Assembly (NCBI GenBank): GCA_902785825.1
Contig: CACZZZ010000005.1
Location: 1-64,000, forward strand
Length of the DNA stretch: 64,000 nucleotides
Source of the DNA: an uncultured Bacteroidia bacterium
Lineage (GTDB): Bacteria > Bacteroidota > Bacteroidia > Bacteroidales > UBA932
Reading direction: 5' to 3'
Shown: positions 8,194 through 16,905 of the stretch, piece after piece
Layout of the letters: every line of letters begins with the position of its first letter
How positions within the stretch are numbered: the first letter of the stretch is position 1
Program-made: the position numbers and the translations under genes
The notes under the pieces: model-generated
Told to the model about the DNA's origin: nothing
The model's database searches: none
The model's input: only the letters and a program-made list of their open reading frames with translations

Positions 8194-9180
8194 GTGGAAC
8201 TGAATCTTCAGAAGCCCCTGTTGTTCTTCGACATAGAGAGCACGGGGCTTAATATTGTCACCGACTGCATAGTCGAGCTCAGCTTTGTCAAGGTTTTCCC
8301 TGACGCCCACCACGAGACTAAGACCTGGAGGGTTTTCCCGTGGGACTATGAGGCTTGCGCCCAGAAAAAGATGGATCCCCGGGCCTCTGAGATCAATGGG
8401 ATCACGGACGAGATGCTCGTCGGGGAGAAAAAGTTCATAGAGATTGTTCCCGAGGTCGTCGAGTGGCTGAGAGACAGTGACTTGGCCGGTTTCAACTCAG
8501 CCAAGTTCGACCTTCCTATGCTTGCTGAGGAGATTGAGAGGGTGAGATCGTATTGCGTCCAGAGGATAGCGGATCCCAAAGCCTCCCAGGAGAAGAAGGC
8601 GAAGGCTAAGGAGATGCTGGACATGCTGGACATTGACCTCCATGCCAAGCGTATGGTCGATGTGCAGACGATCTACCACTACATGGAGCCTCGTAACCTG
8701 AAGGCCGCGTACCGCTTCTACTGCGGGGGCGATGATTTCGAGAACGCTCATTCTGCGGAGGCAGACACTTTGGCGACCTATGAGGTGCTTAAAGGCCAGT
8801 TGGAGATGTACCAGGTGGCGGACAAGCATCATGAGATGGTCCTGAAGAATGACGTTGATTTCCTCTCCGGGGTCGGTGGCAGGCCAAGGACTGTGGATTA
8901 TGCCGGAAGGCTCATCATGGGGCCTGACGGAGAGCCGGTTATCAGCTTCGGAAAGCATAAGGGAAAGACTGCCAAGGCTGTCTATGAGTCTGAGCCGGCG
9001 TACTTCGCTTGGATCGAGAACGGTGAGTTCACAAAGGACACAAAGCGTCAGTTCGCGTTGCTGCGGGAGCGCTTCGATAAGGAGCGTAAAGCGGCGATGA
9101 GTAAGCCTCTTGAAGGGGATGACTTGAGTGATGCCGTGGCTCGGCTCCAGGGTAAGTTTCAAGGTGGTAAGCTTTTCTAA
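8194..9180 (+). CDS. DnaQ-like 3'-5' exonuclease (DEDD family)
   Basis: A 328-residue exonuclease of the DNA polymerase III epsilon/RNase T type. Exo I is FFDIESTG with Asp13 and Glu15, Exo II is AGFNSAKFDLPML near residue 100, and Exo III is HSAEADTLATYEVL near residue 190, giving a DEDDh set. A C-terminal extension carries ISFGKHKGKTAKAV, similar to a small domain found at the end of some Bacteroidota exonucleases. The start is GTG at 8194, 12 nt after dnaN; no ATG in this frame would keep Exo I. It may proofread for the replicative polymerase or trim ends in repair. Family certain, exact role open. Confidence 0.92.
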   Translation: MELNLQKPLLFFDIESTGLNIVTDCIVELSFVKVFPDAHHETKTWRVFPWDYEACAQKKMDPRASEINGITDEMLVGEKKFIEIVPEVVEWLRDSDLAGFNSAKFDLPMLAEEIERVRSYCVQRIADPKASQEKKAKAKEMLDMLDIDLHAKRMVDVQTIYHYMEPRNLKAAYRFYCGGDDFENAHSAEADTLATYEVLKGQLEMYQVADKHHEMVLKNDVDFLSGVGGRPRTVDYAGRLIMGPDGEPVISFGKHKGKTAKAVYESEPAYFAWIENGEFTKDTKRQFALLRERFDKERKAAMSKPLEGDDLSDAVARLQGKFQGGKLF

Positions 9181-10731
9181 ATGAATATATTCCGCCGCTC
9201 CGTCTTTTTGTTTGCCGCGCTTGGGGCCATGTTGTGTTCCTGCGGCGGGAGACATGTTGCCGAGGCGGCGAGGGATGCCGGGGAGCCGGCTTTCCTGGAG
9301 ATATTTGAGAGACCCGAGGGGGGATGGACAGCGGTGTCCGTCTCCCCTTTTGACGGCTCAAGGGACTCCCTCATCATCGACCGTCCCCTTAGTCGCCTCA
9401 TCGTCATGAGCACTTCCCACTACGGTTTCCTCGATGCCCTCGACGCCACCGACCGCATCGTCGGCATCTCCGGTCCCGATTACCTCTACACAGCCCTCGT
9501 CGGCAGTCGGCAGGCTCTGGCAGTCCGGACTCCTCGCTTCGCTCGGTCCCTCCCATCTCTCGGAGAGGTCGTGAAGGCAAGCCTTCACTTGCTCTCCTTC
9601 GATCTGGGCCCCTCCCTCTTGCGTGACGAGGGCGTCCACGGTCCGGACTTGCCAGACCTGCCTACTGCCAGTGAGAAGAGAGAGGCTGGCGGAGCCAGTC
9701 TGGATGGCGAGACCCATGCCACCCTCGGCACTGTAAGAGGGGGGACCGGAGCGGAGCGCAGCGAAGCGAGCGGTGGGGCCGAGCGGAGCGAGGCGGTCGA
9801 GCCTTCAGAGCTGGCTCCGACAGTTGCCGCTGCTGATTCGGAGCAAAGCGAGGAGTCCGGACTGCCAGAGCCTGCCGGCGGATCGCAGTCACCGGTCGAG
9901 CATCCAGAGCTGGCTCCGACAGCAAGCTATCATGAGCCTGCCGGCAGGTCGCGATCGGCGATAGCCGACGTGGGGTACGACGCGGCGCCGGACTATGAGA
10001 AGATCGTGGCGCTGAGGCCGGAGGTTGTGCTGACGTATGCGGTGTCGGGAGCGAAATCACCGTTTGAGACGAAGCTGGAACAACTTGGAATAAAGGTATT
10101 TACGGTCAACGAGCACCTCGAGCGCCACCCGCTGGCCCGAGCCGCCTACATCCGCCTCTTCGGAGCCCTGACCGGCCAGATGGCAGCCGCCGACACCATC
10201 CTGACCGAAGTCAAGGAAAACTACAACACGATCGCCAAAGATATCGCGAACCGACACGTTCCGCCCAGGAAAGTACTTCTCAATATTCCTTACAACGACC
10301 AGTGGTTCGTCCCCTCGACAGAAAACTACCTTTCGGCCATGATCAGCGACGCAGGAGGCATCGTGCTCGGCAGCGAGAGCGGAAAATCGGCATCAAGCGT
10401 GATGTCCGTCGAGAAAGCATATTCCCTGAGCAAAGAAGCCGACTGCTGGCTCAACGTGGGCTGGTGCCACACCCGGGAAGACCTCCTGGGAGTAAACCCG
10501 ATATTCAAGGACATGCTCGGAAACATCGAGCGCAACGCCCAGGAACTCGGCTACGGCAGTTATCCAGTGGTCTGGAACGACAACAAAAGGGTTAATCCCA
10601 AAGGCGGCAACGACATCTGGCAAAGCGGCGTCGCCCGCCCCGACCTCGTCCTGAGGGACCTGGCGACCATCCTCCACCCTGACAACCAAGGTGAAGCCAA
10701 CAAGACAATCTATTACAGACAAATAAATTAA
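9181..10731 (+). CDS. Periplasmic substrate-binding lipoprotein (BtuF/FepB-like) with a large in-frame insertion
   Basis: An ABC-transporter-type binding protein of the metal-chelate/vitamin B12 class (periplasmic_binding_2 fold). The N-terminus is a signal peptide ending in a lipobox-like LGAMLCSC, so it should be membrane anchored. Fold motifs occur on both sides of an abrupt interruption: LIVMSTSHYGFLDALDATDRIVGISG before residue ~107, and DVGYDAAPDYEKIVALRPEVVL from ~263 onward. The ~150 residues between are low-complexity (Ser, Glu, Pro, Gly, Arg) and encoded by a palindromic repeat element; without them the length (~365) is normal. The gene starts directly after the exonuclease stop codon. 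No permease or ATPase genes adjoin it, so the ligand (cobalamin, haem or siderophore) is unknown. Confidence 0.85.
   Translation: MNIFRRSVFLFAALGAMLCSCGGRHVAEAARDAGEPAFLEIFERPEGGWTAVSVSPFDGSRDSLIIDRPLSRLIVMSTSHYGFLDALDATDRIVGISGPDYLYTALVGSRQALAVRTPRFARSLPSLGEVVKASLHLLSFDLGPSLLRDEGVHGPDLPDLPTASEKREAGGASLDGETHATLGTVRGGTGAERSEASGGAERSEAVEPSELAPTVAAADSEQSEESGLPEPAGGSQSPVEHPELAPTASYHEPAGRSRSAIADVGYDAAPDYEKIVALRPEVVLTYAVSGAKSPFETKLEQLGIKVFTVNEHLERHPLARAAYIRLFGALTGQMAAADTILTEVKENYNTIAKDIANRHVPPRKVLLNIPYNDQWFVPSTENYLSAMISDAGGIVLGSESGKSASSVMSVEKAYSLSKEADCWLNVGWCHTREDLLGVNPIFKDMLGNIERNAQELGYGSYPVVWNDNKRVNPKGGNDIWQSGVARPDLVLRDLATILHPDNQGEANKTIYYRQIN
9511..9874 (+). repeat. Palindromic in-frame insertion element, copy A
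   Basis: A structured element inside the binding-protein gene. The outer arms 9511-9544 and 9841-9874 are inverted repeats matching at 33 of 34 positions by hand. Internal hairpins include GTGAAGGC/GCCTTCAC (9571-9588, AA loop) and ATCTCT/AGAGGT (9555-9569). Two blocks, 9511-9660 and 9694-9803, align without gaps to copy B in recQ (about 137/150 and 101/110 identities by hand count). Related sequence continues to about 9955, including a second copy of CAGAGCTGGCTCCGACAG and the palindrome CCTGCCGGCAGG (9937-9948). Both strands remain open through much of it. Confidence 0.9.
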
Positions 10732-10743
10732 ATAAACGACGAT

Positions 10744-11991
10744 ATGGGAAAGTACGATTTTGACGAGATGACCGTCAGACGCGGTACAAACTGCGTGAAA
10801 TGGGATGCAGAGAGCCCCGCGGGGCCTATCAGCGAGGATGTTATCCCCCTCTGGGTTGCCGACATGGACTTCAAGGTGGCGCCGGAGATTATCGAGATCC
10901 TGCGCCGCAGGGTCGAGCATGGGGTATTCGGATACACCCATATTCCCGACAGCTACTACGAGGCGGCGATAAACTGGTGGCAGCGCCGCCGTGGCTGGCA
11001 CACCGAGAAAGACTGGTACATCCCCGTGGACGGAATCGTGCCGGGAATGTCCATCGTGATGTACGCCTTGACCCATTACGAGGTCAACGCCGAGGGCAAG
11101 GTCGTCGAGAAACCCAACGGAGGCAAAGGCCCTAATGGCGAGCTGCCGAAGGTGATCATCCAGTCCCCCGCCTACAACTGCTTCTTCTCCTCCGTCCGCA
11201 ACATCGGATGCGAGCTGTCTGAAAACAAGCTGATCTACGACACCGAAGGCGACCAGGCCACCTGGTACATTGATTTTGAGGATCTTGAGAGAAAAGCCGC
11301 CGAGCCGATGGCCCAAGTCCTGCTGTTCTGCAACCCCCACAACCCTTGCGGAAGAGTCTGGCCCAAAGAGGACCTTCAGAAGGTTGCGGAGATCTGCCGC
11401 CGCAACGGAGTCATCATCGTCAGCGACGAGATCCACTGCGAGCTGGAGATGCCGGGATATCATTTCACCCCCATGGCCGTCATCGACCAGGACAACACGA
11501 TCACAATGAACTCCCCCAGCAAGTCCTTCAACATCGCCGGTCTGGGAATATCCAACCTCATCACAAACAATCCCGACTGGAGGAAGAGGATCGACAAGGT
11601 GATCAACGTCTGGGAGCACTGCGACCTCAACCCCTTCGGAGTTCTCGCCCTGCAAGCCGCCTACAACGAGGGCGAACAGTGGATCAAGGAGCTCATGGAA
11701 TATCTCCAGGGCAATTACAGGTTCATGCTCGATTATTTCGAGCGGGAGCTGCCACTGTTCCCTGTCACAAAGGTCGAGGGAACTTATCTGGCATGGGTCG
11801 ATGTGAGAGCCATCGATATGCCTTCGATGGAGATTGAGAAGAGTCTCATCGAGAACGAGAAGGTCTGGATTAATGGAGGCGCGATGTACGGGTTGGACGG
11901 TTTCGTCAGGATCAATATGGCCTGCCCAAGAGAAAGGTTCGTCGAAGCCATCGAGCGCATTGGCAAAGGTTTCAAGAGACTTCTTAAATAA
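10744..11991 (+). CDS. PatB/MalY-type C-S lyase / aminotransferase
   Basis: A 415-residue PLP-dependent fold-type I enzyme of the MalY/PatB group, typically cleaving cystathionine or other cysteine S-conjugates to pyruvate, ammonia and a thiol. Family marks are IPLWVADMDFKVAPEI near residue 35, HGVFGYTH, the CNPHNPCGRVW segment that contacts the cofactor, SDEIHCEL, and the Schiff-base lysine at Lys260 in SPSKSFNIAGLG. A hydrophilic loop of about 20 residues near 116-135 (EKPNGGKGPNGELPK) looks like a lineage-specific insertion. It follows the binding protein after 12 nt and precedes the M64 gene by 6 nt, so it is probably co-transcribed. With the methionine genes at the other end of the window it could serve sulfur amino acid metabolism. 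Confidence 0.9.
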   Translation: MGKYDFDEMTVRRGTNCVKWDAESPAGPISEDVIPLWVADMDFKVAPEIIEILRRRVEHGVFGYTHIPDSYYEAAINWWQRRRGWHTEKDWYIPVDGIVPGMSIVMYALTHYEVNAEGKVVEKPNGGKGPNGELPKVIIQSPAYNCFFSSVRNIGCELSENKLIYDTEGDQATWYIDFEDLERKAAEPMAQVLLFCNPHNPCGRVWPKEDLQKVAEICRRNGVIIVSDEIHCELEMPGYHFTPMAVIDQDNTITMNSPSKSFNIAGLGISNLITNNPDWRKRIDKVINVWEHCDLNPFGVLALQAAYNEGEQWIKELMEYLQGNYRFMLDYFERELPLFPVTKVEGTYLAWVDVRAIDMPSMEIEKSLIENEKVWINGGAMYGLDGFVRINMACPRERFVEAIERIGKGFKRLLK

Positions 11992-11997
11992 CTGAAT

Positions 11998-13329
11998 ATG
12001 AAAAGGTTCCTCACACTGGCGATCGCCCTTGCCACCCTCACTATCCCTTGTCATTCTGAGCGAAGCGAAGAATCTCCCTTGGACTTCTCCCGCACCCTCC
12101 GCCTTAACTACATATTCAGCGGCAACGCCAAGACCCAGTCCATCACCCTCGCCGAGCTCTGCTCGATCGAAGGCTGGGCCGGAAAGAGGGTCAACATGGA
12201 CAAGGTACCCGTCAGAGGCAATGGTCAGCTGACCATGAGGATCGGGGATGAGGTCGTTTACAGGACCTCCTTCTCAACCCTCTTCCAGGAGTGGCAGCCC
12301 ACTGAGGAAGCTACCAGGATCAGCAAGGCCTTCGAGAATGTGTTTCTCGCCCCGATGCCGGCACAAAAGGCCCAGATCACGATCCAGCTGTTCGACTTCC
12401 GGGACGGACATGTCAGCTGCGAGTTCACCCACGAGGTAGATCCCAAAGACATTCTCATCAGGCCAGTCGGGATGAATCCGGCTCCCCACGAGTGGATCTG
12501 GAAAGGCGGAGACGACCTCACCGCTGACCCTAAGTGCTACGAGAGGATCGATGTGGCGATAGTGGCTGAAGGCTACACTGAGGCTGAGATGGACAGGTTC
12601 ATGGCGGACGCGCGTGAGGCTATGGAGAGCCTCTGGGCGCATGCTCCTTACAATGAGCTGAAAGACAGGTTCAACCTGGTTTGCGTGAAAGCTCCCTCAA
12701 AAGACAGCGGAGTCAGCGTGCCGAGGGAAGGACTTTGGAAGGAGACCGCGGTGGGATCCAATTTCGACTCTTTCTACACAGAGCGTTACCTCACGACCCT
12801 CCACCTTTTCCAGCTACACGACCTGCTAGCCGGAATCCCATACGAGCATCTTATAATCCTCGCCAACACAGACACTTACGGTGGCGGAGGAATATACAAT
12901 TCCTACACCCTCACGACAGCCCATCACTCCGGTTTCCGCCCGGTGGTGGTACATGAGTTCGGGCATAGCTTCGCGGGTCTCGCTGACGAGTATTATTACG
13001 ACGATCAGTATGAGGAGTACTACTACCCCGATGTCGAGCCCTGGGAGAGGAATATCACCACGATGAAGGATTTCGACTCGAAATGGAGACATCTTGTCGG
13101 GAAGAAGTTCAAGGCCGACGACACCACCATCGACTGGAAGGGGAAGAAGACGGTCGGTAAAAAGACAGCCGTCGACCTCTATGAGGGCGGCGGCTATCAG
13201 AGCAAAGGTGTCTGGAGAGGTTTCCCGGATTGCAGGATGCTGACCAACACCTATCCTTCTTTCTGTCCTGTCTGCCGGGAGGCGATCAGGTACATGGTGG
13301 ATTTCTACACCAGGGAAATAGCTGACTAG
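11998..13329 (+). CDS. M64-family secreted metallopeptidase
   Basis: A 443-residue exported zinc peptidase of family M64, named for the Clostridium ramosum IgA protease, though many Bacteroidales members have unknown substrates. A signal peptide covers roughly residues 1-17, an N-terminal beta-rich M64 domain follows to about 150, and the catalytic domain carries HEFGHSFAGLADEY with His319, Glu320 and His323. Immediately after the signal peptide is the peptide CHSERSEES, encoded by a diverged copy of the repeat arm found in copy A. The stop codon overlaps that of the convergent glutathione peroxidase gene (shared CTAG). The family call is strong; calling it an IgA protease would be unsupported. 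Confidence 0.9.
   Translation: MKRFLTLAIALATLTIPCHSERSEESPLDFSRTLRLNYIFSGNAKTQSITLAELCSIEGWAGKRVNMDKVPVRGNGQLTMRIGDEVVYRTSFSTLFQEWQPTEEATRISKAFENVFLAPMPAQKAQITIQLFDFRDGHVSCEFTHEVDPKDILIRPVGMNPAPHEWIWKGGDDLTADPKCYERIDVAIVAEGYTEAEMDRFMADAREAMESLWAHAPYNELKDRFNLVCVKAPSKDSGVSVPREGLWKETAVGSNFDSFYTERYLTTLHLFQLHDLLAGIPYEHLIILANTDTYGGGGIYNSYTLTTAHHSGFRPVVVHEFGHSFAGLADEYYYDDQYEEYYYPDVEPWERNITTMKDFDSKWRHLVGKKFKADDTTIDWKGKKTVGKKTAVDLYEGGGYQSKGVWRGFPDCRMLTNTYPSFCPVCREAIRYMVDFYTREIAD
12049..12078 (+). repeat. Short in-frame repeat relic (SERSEES-coding)
   Basis: The core GAGCGAAGCGAAGAATCT encodes SERSEES at the end of the M64 signal peptide. It aligns with the right arm of copy A (9836-9860) and, on the minus strand, with the left arm of copy B, differing at a few positions, so it looks like a short or decayed member of the same repeat family. 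The unit itself is partly palindromic (ATTCTGAGCG... AAGAAT). Confidence 0.65.
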
Positions 13330-13934
13330 TAAAGTTTTGAGCTCACCATCGAGCTTACCAGGTTCATGCTGACCGTGGGCTCGAAGCGGGCGATGACATT
13401 GCCTTGGGCATCGACAAGGAACTTGGTGAAGTTCCATTTGATGTCGGGCTTGGAGGCATATTCGGGATCTTTCTTCTTCATCATCTCGTCCATGAACTTG
13501 GCCTGGGCGCCGTTACCGAAGCCCTTGAAAGCCTGCTTGGACTTGAGGAAAGCGAAGAGAGGGCTCTCGTTCTCGCCGTTGACATCGATCTTGTCGAACT
13601 GAGGAAAGGTCGTCGAATACTTCTCGGTGCAGAACTGATGGATCGAGGCGATGTCTCCGGGGGCCTGCTCACCGAACTGGTTGCAGGGAAAATCGAGGAT
13701 CACAAGGCCCTTGTCCTTGAACTTGTCGTAGAGCTCCTGGAGTTCCTCGTACTGCGGGGTGAAGCCGCACTTTGTAGCTGTGTTGACTATCAGCAAGACT
13801 TTTCCTTTGTACTCAGACATGGAAACTTCCTTTCCGTCCATGTCTTTGACCTTGATGTCATAGATGCTCTGGGCGCTCATTGTCACGGCCATAGCCATAG
13901 CGGCCACCGCCGCAACCAAATTGTTAAGTCTCAT
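13326..13934 (-). CDS. Glutathione peroxidase family protein, exported
   Basis: A 202-residue thiol peroxidase of the GPx family, likely reducing peroxides with thioredoxin-like partners because many anaerobes lack glutathione. A signal peptide covers about residues 1-21 (ending SAQ), suggesting a periplasmic location. The catalytic tetrad is visible: Cys56 in NTATKCGFTPQY (Cys rather than selenocysteine), Gln86 in FPCNQFGEQ, and Trp167-Asn168 in KWNFTKF. The first in-frame ATG is 12 codons upstream, but MRLNNLVAAV gives the clean signal peptide and is chosen. It may belong with the WalJ-like and TPR genes upstream on the same strand; its stop overlaps that of the convergent M64 gene. Confidence 0.94.
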   Translation of the reverse strand: MRLNNLVAAVAAMAMAVTMSAQSIYDIKVKDMDGKEVSMSEYKGKVLLIVNTATKCGFTPQYEELQELYDKFKDKGLVILDFPCNQFGEQAPGDIASIHQFCTEKYSTTFPQFDKIDVNGENESPLFAFLKSKQAFKGFGNGAQAKFMDEMMKKKDPEYASKPDIKWNFTKFLVDAQGNVIARFEPTVSMNLVSSMVSSKLY

Positions 13935-13979
13935 TCTTTTCGGTATTATTAAGCCACTCCACCCCTGCAAATTATGTAC

Positions 13980-14804
13980 CTAGAGTGAATAAATCTGGGA
14001 GGGGGTGGTACGGGGAAGGGTTTGGAGGTTTGTGATGTCCTTGGCGGAGAGGCCGTCGCCGGCCGGAATGGAGCGCAACGCCTCCGCAGTGGCCTCAAAG
14101 GCCAGCGCCGGAGTGTTATTGTTCTCACTGAGGTGACATAGGAATATATTCTTAAGCCCCGGATGCCAGAACCGCCGCACCGCCTCCGCGCACTCGTCAT
14201 TCGACAAGTGGCCGTTCCCCTTGCATATCCTCATCTTCAACTCATGCGGATACGGCCCTCCGATCAGCATCCCCATGTCGTAGTTGGACTCGAACACGAC
14301 AGCGTCAGCGCTGGAGGCATATTCCAAAGCCTCCGAAGTCACCCTGCCGGCGTCGGTCATGAGGAAGAATCCCGTCTCTCCCCACTCGATGAAGTAACCG
14401 ACGGTCTGAGTGGCGTCATGCGGCACCACGAAATACCTGACAGAAGGTCCCTCCTGCCCGGTTCCAAGGTCGATCACAGTCTCTCCCTCATTCAGGACCC
14501 TCCTGCAGGGAGCGATCCAATCCCGGGTGAAAGTGTGCCAGGAAAGGGCGTCATGAAGGACAGATGTCGCGTAAACAGGTTTTTTAAGATGCTTGCACCA
14601 TGAGCCGAGATGGCGGATATGATCCAGATGGTCGTGGGTGACCAAGATGGCCTGGAAGGAATCGAGGCTGAAACCTCTCTCTGTCAAGTATTTCTTGAGT
14701 CTCCGCAGGCTTACTCCCGCATCGATTATGATTCCGCCCATCCCGTCATGGAGAAAATAGCAATTGCCATTGCTGCCGCTGGAGAAACTCATGAACCTCA
14801 ACAT
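13980..14804 (-). CDS. WalJ/YycJ-like metallo-beta-lactamase-fold hydrolase
   Basis: A 274-residue cytoplasmic MBL-fold hydrolase resembling YycJ/WalJ, a family proposed to act as a 5'-3' exonuclease or nuclease linked to replication and cell-wall signalling. The N-terminus MLRFMSFSSGSNGNCY is typical, and the metal-binding motif is THDHLDH at about residues 56-62; later ligands sit in GNGHLSNDEC and LCHLSENN. The ATG overlaps the TGA of the upstream TPR gene by one base, indicating translational coupling. No odd features. Function beyond the fold is uncertain. Confidence 0.92.
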   Translation of the reverse strand: MLRFMSFSSGSNGNCYFLHDGMGGIIIDAGVSLRRLKKYLTERGFSLDSFQAILVTHDHLDHIRHLGSWCKHLKKPVYATSVLHDALSWHTFTRDWIAPCRRVLNEGETVIDLGTGQEGPSVRYFVVPHDATQTVGYFIEWGETGFFLMTDAGRVTSEALEYASSADAVVFESNYDMGMLIGGPYPHELKMRICKGNGHLSNDECAEAVRRFWHPGLKNIFLCHLSENNNTPALAFEATAEALRSIPAGDGLSAKDITNLQTLPRTTPSQIYSL

Positions 14805-16834
14805 CAGTTCTTCTCCTCCTCGCAGTATTTGGATATCACGCTATATGCGTCCCCGACACCAAGCTCTCCCGCCCTCGACAGGTCAATGCAGCCTTTCTCC
14901 TTGTCTTTCAAATAGATAAGCACAAGACCACGGTTGTAGTAAGCGTCACCCATGTAGGGGAAGACGTTGATTGCCTTAGTGTAGTTGTCAACCGACTCGA
15001 CAAACTTGGAGGACAGGCAATAAAGGTTGCCAAGATTGAAATAAATATAAGGGACTCCAGGCAGGAGTTTGTCGGCGCTGAGCATGTCGTCTATCGCCTC
15101 CGAATAGTCGTAGGTCCGGCTGACTTGATCCCGCACCCTGGCCCTGGTCGTACCCTGGTCATCCATTGTGAGCGTCTGGACGTTGTTTTCGATGGACGAG
15201 ATGAAGTCGATCATCTCCGCCCTCAAGACTCCCCTGTTGAGGTAATAGAACGCCTTGTAGTACTCTGAATATTTACCCTCCGCCTCCGAGTTGACCGCGG
15301 CGTCGAACTGGTTCAAAGCGGTCGAGAACTGCTTGGACTGAACGCTGTAAAGACCCCGGATAAACTGCCGGTCCGCTTCCGTGAGACTCTTCGGATCCCC
15401 GGCCGCGAGATAGGAGTCGCCATAGATCGAGGCGTCTATCCCCTGGGCGAAAGTCGGGGCAGGAATGGAGTCCGAATTGGAAATCGCCATGTTGATCGGA
15501 GAATCGGATATAAACTTGTCTATCAACAGGTTCTCATAACGGTTGCGCAAGGCGATGTTCTTTGTGTCTTTAGATGCTGAGAGACTGAACTTGTAAAGCG
15601 GCTTGAGACGGATGTTGATGTCCCTGTTCTGGAGCAGCTCGTTGTCAAAGCCTTTCTTCGCGAAATCGGCGTCCAGCGCTATCAAGGAGCTGTATTTCTT
15701 CGTCGTGTCGGCGAATGAGGCGGCGTCGGCAGCTGCCTTGGCGCGATATTCCCGGACCTTCCGCTGGGCCGTGTCGTAGTCCTGTTTTGAGGACTTGGTA
15801 CGCCCGAGCATATTCTTGACATAAGAGCGGTTCAGATAAGCCTTGGCGAAGTCCGGATAGAGCTCGATCGCCTTGTCGTAGTCGTCCAGGGCGTCCAGCC
15901 AACGGCCCATCTGGACAAAGTAGGATGCCCTGTTGTAATACGCCAGGACGTTGTCCGGATTAATGTTGATGACATGATCCATGTCAGCCAAGGCGTCCTC
16001 GAAATTGCCGACCTGAGCGCTGATGAGGCTCCTGTTGTAGAGGGTCAGCGCATTGCCCGGCTCATCCCGGAGAACCCTGTTGAGGTCCGACATGGCGGCA
16101 TTGTAATTATTTGACTCATAGTACATCAGAGCCCGGTTGAAATAGGCGAAGGTGTTGGTTGTGTCCAGAGAGATCGCCTTGTCCATGTCCGCGATGGCGC
16201 CCTTGTAGTTCTTCTGGAGGGCGTAAACCCTGCCTCGACGGATATAACCCTCAGGATCGAAGCGATCCAGCTGGATGGCCCTGTTATAGTCGGAGATAGC
16301 CTTGGTGGTGTCGCTCAGGAAAAGATAGGATGCTCCCCTGTTGAGATAGGCAGAAGGATCCTTCGGTTCCTTGCGGATGTAGCGGTCGAAATCCTCGACG
16401 GCGTTCTCAAACCTCTGGGCGAGGAAGTACGTGACACCGCGGCTGAAATATAGGCCGATCAGTCCCGGACGAAGTTCCAGGGCCCTTTCCAGGTCCTTTA
16501 GAGCCTCATCGTATTTTCCGGAACGGCTGAGAGTTATCGCCCTGAAATGATAGCCGTTTGTAAAGACGGGATTGAGCCTGACAGAAGTGTCGAAATCGGT
16601 CTGGGCTCCCCTGATGTCGCCGAGATTGTATTTGGAGATACCCCTGTAAAAGAAAACCCAGCAGTCAGTCGTGTCAAGACGAGCGAGGATATTGAACTGG
16701 CTTATGGCGTCGGCATACCTGCCATCCGAGAGCGCCTGGCGTCCCCTGAACATGAAGACGTCCTTGTCGTACTGCGCCCGGCACACCGGGAACAGCGACA
16801 GTAGGATCAACATGGACAAAGCGAGCCTTTTCAT
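14804..16834 (-). CDS. Exported TPR-repeat protein
   Basis: A 676-residue protein with a signal peptide (MKRLALSMLILLSLFPVCRAQ) followed by about ten consecutive tetratricopeptide repeats between roughly residues 25 and 370, recognisable by repeating A-x-Y-x-N-R-G/A and AIxDxxKAI patterns. A middle region (about 380-500) is not clearly TPR, and more repeats follow near the C-terminus (PYIYFNLGNLYCLSSKF). Such proteins are usually scaffolds; Bacteroidota use them at the envelope and in gliding or secretion machines, but nothing here ties it to one. It begins a minus-strand unit with the WalJ-like gene (1-nt overlap). Confidence 0.88.
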   Translation of the reverse strand: MKRLALSMLILLSLFPVCRAQYDKDVFMFRGRQALSDGRYADAISQFNILARLDTTDCWVFFYRGISKYNLGDIRGAQTDFDTSVRLNPVFTNGYHFRAITLSRSGKYDEALKDLERALELRPGLIGLYFSRGVTYFLAQRFENAVEDFDRYIRKEPKDPSAYLNRGASYLFLSDTTKAISDYNRAIQLDRFDPEGYIRRGRVYALQKNYKGAIADMDKAISLDTTNTFAYFNRALMYYESNNYNAAMSDLNRVLRDEPGNALTLYNRSLISAQVGNFEDALADMDHVININPDNVLAYYNRASYFVQMGRWLDALDDYDKAIELYPDFAKAYLNRSYVKNMLGRTKSSKQDYDTAQRKVREYRAKAAADAASFADTTKKYSSLIALDADFAKKGFDNELLQNRDINIRLKPLYKFSLSASKDTKNIALRNRYENLLIDKFISDSPINMAISNSDSIPAPTFAQGIDASIYGDSYLAAGDPKSLTEADRQFIRGLYSVQSKQFSTALNQFDAAVNSEAEGKYSEYYKAFYYLNRGVLRAEMIDFISSIENNVQTLTMDDQGTTRARVRDQVSRTYDYSEAIDDMLSADKLLPGVPYIYFNLGNLYCLSSKFVESVDNYTKAINVFPYMGDAYYNRGLVLIYLKDKEKGCIDLSRAGELGVGDAYSVISKYCEEEKN

Positions 16835-16867
16835 GGCGAATTATTTTAATATAAGGGGTAAAATTCC

Positions 16868-16875
16868 TATTTTTG
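16868..16875 (+). promoter_or_regulatory. -7 promoter element for the M28-ABC operon
   Basis: TATTTTTG fits TAnnTTTG and lies 30 bases before the TTG start chosen for the M28 protein. Because an in-frame TTG at 16873 falls inside this box, it helps rule out that upstream start. The -33 element is weak. Confidence 0.5.
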
Positions 16876-16905
16876 TCAGATGCAAAGATAAACATTTATC
16901 GTGCC

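Noticed and set aside
9506..9955. Frameshift or assembly error in the binding-protein gene
   Set aside because: The frame is continuous through the insert, fold motifs resume in frame after it, and a near-identical sequence occurs in recQ, so a repeat insertion explains it better.
10393..12054. 553-codon open frame antisense to the PatB-like gene
   Set aside because: It covers a clear PLP enzyme on the other strand; long antisense frames are expected from the GC-rich third-position bias and this one has no family features.
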